Source: Bacteroidota bacterium | GTDB taxonomy: Bacteria; Bacteroidota; Kryptoniia; Kryptoniales; JAKASW01 | NCBI GenBank assembly: GCA_021796055.1 | Contig: JAJYOS010000528.1 | Span: 1 to 5,091, forward strand | Direction: 5' to 3' | Length of the DNA stretch: 5,091 nt | Part shown: piece after piece, positions 1 to 5,091 of the stretch | How the letters are laid out: each line of letters opens with the position of its first letter | How positions within the stretch are numbered: position 1 is the first letter of the stretch | Made by a program: the position numbers and the translations under genes | The notes under the pieces: generated by a model | What the model was told of the DNA's origin: nothing | Databases searched by the model: none | What the model saw: only the letters and a program-made list of their open reading frames with translations

Positions 1-1
1 T

Positions 2-124
2 GCCAAGACTTTGAAGAAATTTCTCGTCGAGGAGATAGAAGCCCTGAAGAAGATCAAACCGGATAAACTTGTGGAAAGTCGAATAGAGAAGTTCGGCAAC
101 ATGGGTTCCTTCTCCGGAGATTGA
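2..124 (+). CDS. accA: Acetyl-CoA carboxylase carboxyltransferase subunit alpha, C-terminal end (partial)
   Basis: Only the last 40 codons are present; the gene enters from the left edge in the frame beginning at base 2 and stops at TGA 122-124. The peptide starts AKTLKKFLVEEIEALKKI and ends RIEKFGNMGSFSGD. This is the typical AccA tail: an amphipathic Leu/Lys/Glu helix, then an 'R-[IY]-E-[KR]-F-x-x-M-G' block just before the stop. AccA pairs with AccD to form the carboxyltransferase that moves carboxyl from carboxybiotin-BCCP to acetyl-CoA, giving malonyl-CoA for fatty acid synthesis in the cytoplasm. None of the catalytic core lies in the window, so the call rests on the tail alone. The next gene starts 18 nt after the stop in the same frame, which suggests co-transcription. 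Confidence 0.8.
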   Translation, partial: AKTLKKFLVEEIEALKKIKPDKLVESRIEKFGNMGSFSGD

Positions 125-142
125 GAAACTCCTTCTTCACTA

Positions 143-544
143 ATGTATTTTACGAAGAGCAGCATCAGAGTCCGTTATGCCGAGACCGATCAGATGCACG
201 GAGTATACAACGGACGTTACTTCGAATATTTCGAGGTCGGAAGGGCCGATCTGATGCGTTCCCTGGGAATGACATATCGCCAGTTCGAAGAGGCTGGCTT
301 CCTCCTTCCCCTTATCGAGGCATACGCAAAGTATTTGCGCCAGGTGCAGTATGATGACGTCATCGAGGTAACGGCCATATTGAAGGAAATGCCGAAGGCC
401 CGCCTCAGAATTGACTACGAGGTATTTCGAGGCTCTGAAAGGATGACTGAAGGTTTTACTGTCCATAGCTTCGTCGATATCAGGACAGGCAGGCCGGTTC
501 GGGCGCCTAAGATGTTTCTCGACCTGCTCAACGGAAAACTTTGA
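143..544 (+). CDS. Acyl-CoA thioesterase, YbgC/FadM-like (4HBT hotdog fold)
   Basis: A 133-residue protein of normal length for a single-hotdog 4HBT thioesterase, predicted to hydrolyse acyl-CoA thioesters in the cytoplasm. The N-terminal signature is clear: RVRYAETDQM (residues 9-18), then VYNGRYFEYFEVGR (21-34). By family analogy Asp16 is the catalytic acid, and the hotdog helix runs from about 24 to 40. Beta strands follow (VQYDDVIEVTAIL, LRIDYEVFR, FTVHSFVDI). The usual 'TDQMGVVYHGNY' reads here as 'TDQMHGVYNGRY', so the common His and Asn are Asn23 and Arg25; this looks like a subfamily variant rather than damage. The accA stop lies in the same frame, and ATG 143 is the first start after it, so the start is well constrained although no good Shine-Dalgarno precedes it. 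The neighbour accA hints at acyl-CoA or fatty acid metabolism; the actual substrate cannot be read from sequence. Confidence 0.88.
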   Translation: MYFTKSSIRVRYAETDQMHGVYNGRYFEYFEVGRADLMRSLGMTYRQFEEAGFLLPLIEAYAKYLRQVQYDDVIEVTAILKEMPKARLRIDYEVFRGSERMTEGFTVHSFVDIRTGRPVRAPKMFLDLLNGKL

Positions 545-552
545 ATTGTTAT

Positions 553-558
553 AAGGAG
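553..558 (+). promoter_or_regulatory. Ribosome binding site for the Trm112-like gene
   Basis: AAGGAG sits six bases before ATG 565. It decides the start: a TTG at 541 is in frame and would add eight residues, but it overlaps the upstream stop and has no such site. The added residues also do not resemble the family's N-terminus. Confidence 0.75.
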
Positions 559-564
559 AATCCG

Positions 565-750
565 ATGCTTAAGAAAGAATTACTTGACATCCTTTGCTGT
601 CCAAAGCCTGACTGCCGTGGCGATTTGGATTACAGTCAGGAAAAGAACACTCTGACTTGCAAGAAGTGCGGACACGTCTACAGGGTTGAGAACGACATTC
701 CGATCATGCTGGTAGAAGACAATCCGGAGGAAAAGGCAAGAAAGGATTAA
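565..750 (+). CDS. Trm112-like / UPF0434 (YcaR-type) small zinc-ribbon protein
   Basis: A 61-residue protein starting MLKKELLDILCCPKPDC. The family pattern is present: 'L-L-D-I-L-x-C-P' at residues 6-13, Cys11, Cys12 and Cys17 in the first knuckle, the C-K-K-C pair at 32-35, then 'YRVENDIPIML' (39-49), the usual hydrophobic end of the domain. The paired cysteine clusters suggest one structural zinc. In eukaryotes and archaea Trm112 is a small activating partner of several methyltransferases; the role of the short bacterial homologues is poorly defined, so methyltransferase activation is only a suggestion here. The start at 565 is chosen for its AAGGAG site. The gene lies 20 nt after the thioesterase stop and is probably in the same transcript. 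Its stop codon falls inside the octamer repeat tract that begins the next block. The tail (EDNPEEKARKD) is charged and probably disordered. Confidence 0.85.
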   Translation: MLKKELLDILCCPKPDCRGDLDYSQEKNTLTCKKCGHVYRVENDIPIMLVEDNPEEKARKD

Positions 751-782
751 TGGATTGCTGGATTTGTGGATCAGTGGGAGAA
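743..782 (+). repeat. Left degenerate 8-nt-period repeat tract (TGGATTNN units)
   Basis: Five consecutive octamers can be read in register: AGGATTAA, TGGATTGC, TGGATTTG, TGGATCAG and TGGGAGAA. The first contains the stop codon of the Trm112-like gene (748-750); the last ends 23 nt before the four-helix-bundle start. The shared core is TGGAT. The same motif appears on the opposite strand in the tract at 1247-1302. The units are imperfect and the first and last are weak, so the exact borders are uncertain. Confidence 0.6.
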
Positions 783-794
783 ACCGTTGAACGC

Positions 795-799
795 GGAGG
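795..799 (+). promoter_or_regulatory. Ribosome binding site for the four-helix-bundle gene
   Basis: GGAGG lies six bases before ATG 806. It supports this start over the internal ATG 845-847 (Met14), which is closer to where the conserved domain begins but has no comparable site. It lies inside the proposed flanked unit, so the gene brings its own translation signal. Confidence 0.75.
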
Positions 800-805
800 C
801 TGATT

Positions 806-1177
806 ATGGAATACACAAAACGTCGCAATCCTAACCGTGGTTACATGAAACTTAATGTGTGGAACGATGCGGTTGAGCTCTTCAAGTTAACCTCCATTTC
901 CCTTAACCAAATACCGAAGCTTGATATCAAGCTACGGTCACAGATACTCGATGCCGTCCAATCGATCTCGGCCAATATTGCCGAAGGCTATTGCCGCAGG
1001 TCACTGAAAGAATATCTTCAGTTTCTATACGTTGCTCTAGGCTCATCAGGTGAAGCCATGACGAGAATGATCGGCATAAGAGAAACGGGACAGCTGTTCC
1101 AGGAAGGGTTCGAGAAATTTGATGAGCTCCATTATGCGACGGAGAACAAATTGCTCGCACTTGTCAAATCGCTGTAA
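806..1177 (+). CDS. Four-helix-bundle protein, S23 / 23S rRNA intervening-sequence (bIVS) family
   Basis: A 123-residue protein with the family signature: 'L-x-V-W-x-x-A' near residues 16-22, then SISANIAEGYCRRSLKEYLQ (53-72) followed by FLYVALGSSGE (73-83). The family normally shows 'SIPANIAEGxxR-x-S-x-x-E-Y-x-x-F-L-x-I-A-x-G-S', so the match is strong. Four amphipathic helices are expected at about 17-36, 41-63, 67-92 and 95-121. Proteins of this family were first found in intervening sequences of bacterial 23S rRNA; the fold is shared with Avd, the accessory protein of diversity-generating retroelements. The family forms oligomeric barrels with basic surfaces thought to bind nucleic acid, but no enzymatic role is established. 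The gene starts 55 nt after the Trm112-like gene and lies between two inverted octamer tracts. The first 13 residues are basic and outside the conserved core. The family call is firm; the function is unknown. Confidence 0.9.
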   Translation: MEYTKRRNPNRGYMKLNVWNDAVELFKLTSISLNQIPKLDIKLRSQILDAVQSISANIAEGYCRRSLKEYLQFLYVALGSSGEAMTRMIGIRETGQLFQEGFEKFDELHYATENKLLALVKSL

Positions 1178-1246
1178 ACAAGGATGAAGGACAAAGATTG
1201 GAACGAAGAACTTGAAATCGCGCAAAAATCCCCAAAGACTTAATCA

Positions 1247-1302
1247 TCTATCCTCTAAGCATCTGATTATTAATGCATCAATCCATATATCCATCAACCC
1301 AT
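1247..1302 (-). repeat. Right degenerate 8-nt-period repeat tract (motif inverted relative to left tract)
   Basis: Seven octamers run in register on the + strand: TCTATCCT, CTAAGCAT, CTGATTAT, TAATGCAT, CAATCCAT, ATATCCAT and CAACCCAT. Read on the − strand they become ATGGATTG-like units, matching the left tract, so the two tracts point toward each other. The strongest units are the last three (1279-1302). The tract makes up the centre of the 147-nt gap between the four-helix-bundle gene and the flippase gene and ends 15 nt before the flippase ribosome binding site. I see no convincing promoter or terminator in this gap. Confidence 0.6.
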
Positions 1303-1316
1303 CTCCCGGTCCTACC

Positions 1317-1323
1317 AGAGGAG
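1317..1323 (+). promoter_or_regulatory. Purine-rich ribosome binding site, unusually close to the flippase start
   Basis: AGAGGAG ends one base before ATG 1325. The spacing is shorter than the usual five to eight bases unless only its first part (AGAG) pairs. The start is kept because the next residues (MLDKIKSLGSDTAVYG) match the usual beginning of this flippase family. Confidence 0.5.
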
Positions 1324-1324
1324 T

Positions 1325-2794
1325 ATGCTCGATAAGATAAAATCCCTCGGTTCCGATACTGCTGTCTACGGCGTCAGCACGATAGTCGGGAGATTCCTCA
1401 ACTTCCTGCTCGTTCCATTCTATACAAACGTACTCTCCACTTCGCAGTATGGCGTGGTAGCAACGGTCTATTCCTACATAGCCTTCATGAACATCATATA
1501 TATGTATGGAATGGAATCCGCCTACTTCAAGTACGCATCAACCAAGGAAATCGGCGATGACAAGCAGATTTTCACCACGCCCTTCCTGTCGGTCCTGACG
1601 ACTTCGCTTATCTTCTCGTCGCTTTTGTTTTTCAATAACATACGGCTCGCCCCCACATTGGAGATTCCGCTGAAATTTGCGGACACTATCAAGTATTCTG
1701 CTCTTATGCTCATGCTCGATTCCCTCGCGGTGATACCGTTCGCTTCGCTTCGCCTCCAGAGAAAAGTCAAAACCTTCGCATCCATCAAGCTGATAAACAT
1801 ACTCGTCAACGTCTTTGCCAACGTCATCCTGCTCCTGAAGTTTCATGCGGGGGTCGAGGGGATATTCATCAGCGGTGTAATCGCCTCGTCTGTAACGCTG
1901 GTTCTCCTTATTCCGACGATCTTTCAAAGGTTCGGCTTCCATTTTCACAAGAAGCTGTATATTGAGCTGCTCAAGTTCGGACTCCCTTATATTCCGGCCG
2001 GCCTCGGTGCCATGATGGTACAGGTGATCGACAGGCCTATTTTGCTTGCCATGACAAATGAGAGCACAGTCGGTATTTATCAGGCAAATTACCGGCTCGG
2101 AATTTTCATGATGCTCATTGTATCAATGTATGACTACGCGTGGCGGCCCTTCTTCCTGACTCATGCAAACGACCCGGACGCGAAGCAGCTCTACTCCAGG
2201 ATCCTGACATACTTCACCCTCTTCAGTTCTATCGTCGTGGTACTCGTCTCTCTTTACGTGGACGACATTGTCAAGATCCACGTTTTCCACCGGTTCATAA
2301 TAAACCCCGCTTACTGGTCCGGGCTCGGCATAGTGCCGGTAATCCTGCTCGGATACCTGTTCAACGGCCTGTATGTCAATTTCATGGCCGGGATATACAT
2401 CGAAAAGAAGACATCTCATCTTCCCTACATTACCGGAATCGGTGCCGCCATAAACGTGGCGGTAAATCTCCTTCTGATACCGAAATTCGGGATGTTCGGA
2501 GCCGCATGGGCTACGTTTTTCGCGTATGCCGGAATGGCGCTCACGATCTACTTCGTGTCTCACAGGTTTTACCCGGTCAAGTATGAGTTCGGAAGGTTGC
2601 TGAAGATAGGGATCGCACTTGCAGTGGTTGTGATTGCACACGCTTTCAGACACGAACTTCTCGGTTCAGTCCACGAGCAATTGTTCAAGGCCTCCGCGCT
2701 CGCGGGCTTCTTCGTTCTTCTCCTCCTTTTCAAGTTTCCAACGAAGGAGGAGCTGCGCGGCCTGAAGTCGCGGCTCGCATTCAAGGGCAAGTGA
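1325..2794 (+). CDS. Polysaccharide/oligosaccharide flippase, Wzx-like (MOP superfamily)
   Basis: A 489-residue integral membrane protein of normal length for Wzx/PST flippases, which move undecaprenyl-linked oligosaccharides across the inner membrane. It opens with the typical 'K-I-K-x-L-G-x-D-T' and GRFLNFLLVPFYTNVLS (residues 22-38), the first-helix signature, followed by QYGVVATVYSY. By eye about 14 hydrophobic segments occur, near 14-33, 42-62, 85-105, 122-141, 153-173, 177-200, 215-235, 245-268, 293-312, 332-354, 366-386, 389-411, 425-441 and 454-471. 'PKFGMFGAAWAT' (386-397) is the usual motif of the C-terminal polysaccharide biosynthesis domain. No glycosyltransferase, ligase or polymerase is visible nearby, so the glycan cannot be named; lipid II or teichoic-type flippases of the same superfamily are less likely alternatives. 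The gene ends convergently 14 nt from the stop of the − strand phosphoesterase gene, with no clear terminator hairpin between them. Confidence 0.9.
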   Translation: MLDKIKSLGSDTAVYGVSTIVGRFLNFLLVPFYTNVLSTSQYGVVATVYSYIAFMNIIYMYGMESAYFKYASTKEIGDDKQIFTTPFLSVLTTSLIFSSLLFFNNIRLAPTLEIPLKFADTIKYSALMLMLDSLAVIPFASLRLQRKVKTFASIKLINILVNVFANVILLLKFHAGVEGIFISGVIASSVTLVLLIPTIFQRFGFHFHKKLYIELLKFGLPYIPAGLGAMMVQVIDRPILLAMTNESTVGIYQANYRLGIFMMLIVSMYDYAWRPFFLTHANDPDAKQLYSRILTYFTLFSSIVVVLVSLYVDDIVKIHVFHRFIINPAYWSGLGIVPVILLGYLFNGLYVNFMAGIYIEKKTSHLPYITGIGAAINVAVNLLLIPKFGMFGAAWATFFAYAGMALTIYFVSHRFYPVKYEFGRLLKIGIALAVVVIAHAFRHELLGSVHEQLFKASALAGFFVLLLLFKFPTKEELRGLKSRLAFKGK

Positions 2795-2808
2795 GGCGCA
2801 ATCCGATT

Positions 2809-5091
2809 TCAGTCTCCACTTCCGGCCGACAAGATGGAATATGTCGGTGCGGGCATGTTTGTACCTTTTATATACCGCCAAAGAATCTCGTTAAACAATC
2901 TCGGCGGCACCATATCGGCGTGAGCCAGGTCGAAGTGATCCATGATGGACTGGCCGTACGCATTGTCCGGCGTTCTGGCGTAAATATCTATCAGCGGCTC
3001 TACAACCGGATAGGTCGCAGTGTCCAGCTTCATGGTAAACGAGTCGAACATCGGGTTCGCTGCTGCATCGTACTGGCTCATCGGCGGCAGACCGAGTATA
3101 AGCTCCATGGTCCGCAGCATCGACGACGTCGTGTAGAAAGTATGATCCACAAAATGCCGTTTGACGTACGGACTGATCACGAGACCTTCGGTCCTGTGCG
3201 CGTCGACGTGATCGGCGCCGTCCTGGGCGTCATCCTCAATCACGAAAATCGCGCACTTGTCCCAGATCGGACTGTGCGAAATCCTGTCTACAAATAAGCC
3301 GAGCGCGTAGTCGTTCTGTGCCACCATCGCCTGCGGAGTCAGCGAACCTTTTCTCGTGCCCGCGGTGTGATCGTTGGGAAGGCGCAGAATACTCAGCCTG
3401 GGCAGCTTGCCTTCATTCAGAAGTTTCGTGAAATCACGGTTCCACGCGTTGTACCTGCTCAGGTCGGAGTAGTTCAGATCCCAGCCGCGGTACATCACGT
3501 CGGTGTGGCCGTCGAGCGCCTTCTCGCGGGGAGTATTCGGGTCGGCGGTATCCGGGTTGCTCGCCACAAACTCACCGTAGTCCCTGAACGTCACGCCGTG
3601 TCTCTCGCACAAATTCCAGAGATAGCCCGCGGACGGGCTCGCCGTCGGCTGCCCTCCTTCAAATTCATAAAACGCCCCGCGTCCTGCGTAATTGTTTGGC
3701 CAGCTCTTCTGCACATAATCCGTCGCGTAAGCCGCCGTTGACCAGTTGTGTCCGTCGGCACTGACCTCCGCATTCGCATACAGGTTGTCGAGCAGGACGT
3801 AGTCGCCGGCAAGCTTGTGTATGTTTGGAGTAATTTCTCTTCCGAACATGACGAGGCTCGAATCGCCGTTTCCCTCTTTCATATCGCCGAACACCTGGTC
3901 GTAGGTCCGGTTCTCCTTGATAAAATAGAAGACATATTTTATCGGAGATTTTCCGCCGACTTTGTAAGGTATCGGGTTGTTGCGGTCGACCTTCGCTTCC
4001 TTTCGGTCCCTGGGTCTGTACGGAGTATTTGCGTATACTTCCTTTGTATAAACGGAGAGCCGCCTTTGATTCGGGAACGAGAAGTAAGAAAGCGTTCCCT
4101 TGAAAAGTCTGCCGATATACTGATGCTGTGCGTTGGGTAGTGAGCGGTTTCCCTTGCCGTTTATAACGAGTACGGTACCGTCGTTCAGTTCCATGACTTT
4201 CGTCGGATACCAGCCGACCGGAATGAACCCGACAGGAACCGCCCTGTGTCCTTCAAGCTTGATGACGGTAAGTGAATTGTTCTCGGCGTTTGCGCCCAAC
4301 ACATACTTCCCGTTGTTGGTGATGCAGATCGAGTTCGGGGTCGAGCCTTCGGGCGAATCGGGATAAAGCGAAATAGAAATGTTCTCCAGCACCTTGCGAC
4401 GCACCAGGTCTATCATCGTCACGCTGTTGTCGTTTGCGTCGGCGACAAATGCGGTCCGGTCGTTCTTCGTCACGGCTATCTCAGTCGGGTGATCGCCCGT
4501 CGGAACATCATATTCCAGCTTCGTTCCGTCGAACGCCTCGATCTTCCTGGAACTCCACATCGACACAAGCAGAGTCCCGTTTTTCAGGAACTTGCACGAA
4601 TACGGCATTCCGTCCAGTTTCACCTTCTCAAACTCCTTTGTCTGAAGGTTGAAATACCTCAGCGTGCTGTCCCCGCGAAATACTACGGCAAGCATGTCAC
4701 CATGCACGTCCAGTCCCGCCGCAAATGCGAAGGCTTTGGGATGCGGCGGCGCGAATGCCACCGTGTCGGAATTCTCCAGCTTCCCGCCGATGAGTTTGAA
4801 CGTGTAAACGCAATTCTGGTTCCCGCCGGACACGAATAGCTTTTCACCATGAAAGGCGATTCCGAGCCAGCTGTCTTTCAGCCCGATCGACTGGACCACC
4901 TTATGCGTCCGCAGGTCGATCAGCATAAGGAGAGGCTTCCTCATCCCGTCGTTCGTCACCGCAACGTATCTCTGATCTGGTGAAACAGCCGCGTTAAGCG
5001 GAAGGGTGCTGAGCTCAATCGACTTTCCTGCCGGTGAAAGCCACCATCCATTAGCCAGCAGGACTCTGCCGCCCTGCACTCCGGGCAGCTG
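2809..5091 (-). CDS. YncE-like beta-propeller / alkaline-phosphatase-superfamily phosphoesterase fusion (5' end missing)
   Basis: The frame is open to the right edge, giving 760 visible residues. The GTG at 5077-5079 is not taken as the start because family sequence (QLPGVQGGRVLLANGWWLSPAG) continues across it. The missing N-terminus probably holds a signal peptide. Residues 1 to about 350 form a YncE/lactonase-type propeller with repeated blade motifs: SPDQRYVAVTNDG then LMLIDLRTHKVV, AVTKNDRTAFVADANDNSVT, and CITNNGKYVLGANAENNSLT. From about 384 a PF04185-type phosphoesterase begins: YVFYFIKENRTYDQVFGD (Glu393, Asn394), SADGHNW (His448), NDHTAG (His575) and IEDDAQDGADHVDAHR (Asp620, Asp621, His628, His632). 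These are the expected metal and active-site positions by analogy with acid phosphatase/phospholipase C relatives. The end (LFNEILWRYIKGTNMPAP) also fits the family. It probably acts in the periplasm or at the cell surface on a phosphoester; the substrate is unknown. The promoter lies outside the window. Confidence 0.87.
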   Translation of the reverse strand, partial: QLPGVQGGRVLLANGWWLSPAGKSIELSTLPLNAAVSPDQRYVAVTNDGMRKPLLMLIDLRTHKVVQSIGLKDSWLGIAFHGEKLFVSGGNQNCVYTFKLIGGKLENSDTVAFAPPHPKAFAFAAGLDVHGDMLAVVFRGDSTLRYFNLQTKEFEKVKLDGMPYSCKFLKNGTLLVSMWSSRKIEAFDGTKLEYDVPTGDHPTEIAVTKNDRTAFVADANDNSVTMIDLVRRKVLENISISLYPDSPEGSTPNSICITNNGKYVLGANAENNSLTVIKLEGHRAVPVGFIPVGWYPTKVMELNDGTVLVINGKGNRSLPNAQHQYIGRLFKGTLSYFSFPNQRRLSVYTKEVYANTPYRPRDRKEAKVDRNNPIPYKVGGKSPIKYVFYFIKENRTYDQVFGDMKEGNGDSSLVMFGREITPNIHKLAGDYVLLDNLYANAEVSADGHNWSTAAYATDYVQKSWPNNYAGRGAFYEFEGGQPTASPSAGYLWNLCERHGVTFRDYGEFVASNPDTADPNTPREKALDGHTDVMYRGWDLNYSDLSRYNAWNRDFTKLLNEGKLPRLSILRLPNDHTAGTRKGSLTPQAMVAQNDYALGLFVDRISHSPIWDKCAIFVIEDDAQDGADHVDAHRTEGLVISPYVKRHFVDHTFYTTSSMLRTMELILGLPPMSQYDAAANPMFDSFTMKLDTATYPVVEPLIDIYARTPDNAYGQSIMDHFDLAHADMVPPRLFNEILWRYIKGTNMPAPTYSILSAGSGD

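Larger units (their letters stand above)
743..1302 (+). mobile_element. Putative IVS-like unit: four-helix-bundle gene between inverted octamer tracts
   Basis: This is a proposed unit of about 560 bp, not a recognised insertion sequence. It comprises the left TGGATTNN tract, an S23/bIVS-type gene and the right tract with the motif inverted. ATGGATTG at 750-757 is perfectly complementary to CAATCCAT at 1279-1286. GATCAG at 769-774 can pair with CTGATT at 1263-1268 (one G-U), and five further pairs lie between them, so an imperfect terminal stem can enclose the gene. Known rRNA intervening sequences of Leptospira and others also carry this protein family inside a terminal stem. No transposase, integrase or target-site duplication is visible, so mobility is inferred only from the architecture and the gene family. 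Confidence 0.35.

Noticed and set aside
541..564. TTG start at 541 for the Trm112-like protein.
   Set aside because: ATG 565 has AAGGAG at ideal spacing and matches the family N-terminus; the TTG overlaps the thioesterase stop and adds residues unlike the family.
806..1177. A true 23S rRNA intervening sequence.
   Set aside because: The protein family fits, but the flanks are a Trm112-like gene and a flippase gene; no rRNA sequence is visible on either side.
1212..1240. Possible −35 (TTGAAA at 1212) for a flippase promoter.
   Set aside because: No acceptable −10 hexamer at 16-18 nt spacing, and no clear Bacteroidota-type −7 element (TAnnTTTG) in the gap.
1184..1243. A 19-codon ORF (MKDKDWNEELEIAQKSPKT) just after the four-helix-bundle gene.
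   Set aside because: Very short, only a weak purine stretch immediately before the ATG, and no recognisable family. The chance of such an ORF in 147 nt is high. Its stop lying next to the right repeat tract is curious but not evidence of coding.
743..1302. CRISPR-like array or diversity-generating retroelement.
   Set aside because: The octamers have no spacers and are too short and degenerate for CRISPR. The four-helix-bundle fold is shared with Avd, but there is no reverse transcriptase or template/variable repeat pair in the window.
2140..2586. Long alternative-frame ORFs overlapping the flippase gene and, on the + strand at 2791-3297, 3367-3741 and 3748-4140, the phosphoesterase gene.
   Set aside because: They lie inside well-supported genes, have low-complexity or Arg/His-rich translations, and match no family I recognise; they are antisense or out-of-frame shadows.
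2795..2808. Bidirectional terminator between the convergent flippase and phosphoesterase genes.
   Set aside because: The 14-nt gap and adjoining gene ends show no inverted repeat followed by a T-run on either strand.

Overview
The window reads as ordinary bacterial chromosome of roughly 50% GC with tightly packed genes. It carries five genes on the + strand and one long gene on the − strand. The AccA C-terminus, the 'VYNGxYFEYFEVGR' thioesterase subtype, the Trm112-like protein, the S23-type four-helix-bundle protein and the YncE/phosphoesterase fusion together suggest the Bacteroidota/Ignavibacteria/Chlorobi (FCB) group. Clear Shine-Dalgarno sequences before two genes fit Ignavibacteria- or Chlorobi-like lineages better than Bacteroidia. 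This placement is inference from protein style, not from a marker gene.

Layout. Positions 2-124 hold the last 40 codons of accA (acetyl-CoA carboxylase carboxyltransferase alpha). A hotdog-fold acyl-CoA thioesterase (143-544) and a 61-residue Trm112-like zinc-ribbon protein (565-750) follow with short gaps, which looks like one co-directional transcription unit. Next comes a self-contained block: a degenerate 8-nt-period repeat tract (743-782), an S23/bIVS-type four-helix-bundle gene (806-1177), and a second 8-nt-period tract in the opposite orientation (1247-1302). A polysaccharide flippase of about 14 membrane segments (1325-2794) follows. It converges, with only 14 nt between stop codons, on a long − strand gene (2809-5091, 5' end outside the window). 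That gene encodes a YncE-like beta-propeller fused to an alkaline-phosphatase-superfamily phosphoesterase.

How the genes relate. AccA and the thioesterase both act on acyl-CoA chemistry. The Trm112-like protein is probably an accessory or activator protein. The flippase and the phosphoesterase are envelope or exported functions with no visible link to the lipid genes.

The most unusual part is the four-helix-bundle gene and its flanks. The two tracts are made of TGGATTNN-like octamers in inverted orientation. They can be aligned as an imperfect inverted repeat of about 25 bp (750-774 with 1263-1286), so a transcript could close a stem around the gene. This resembles the known arrangement of 23S rRNA intervening sequences, which encode this same protein family inside a terminal stem, but here it lies between protein genes. 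It may be a small mobile or IVS-derived element. No recombinase, reverse transcriptase, rRNA, tRNA or CRISPR array is visible in the window.
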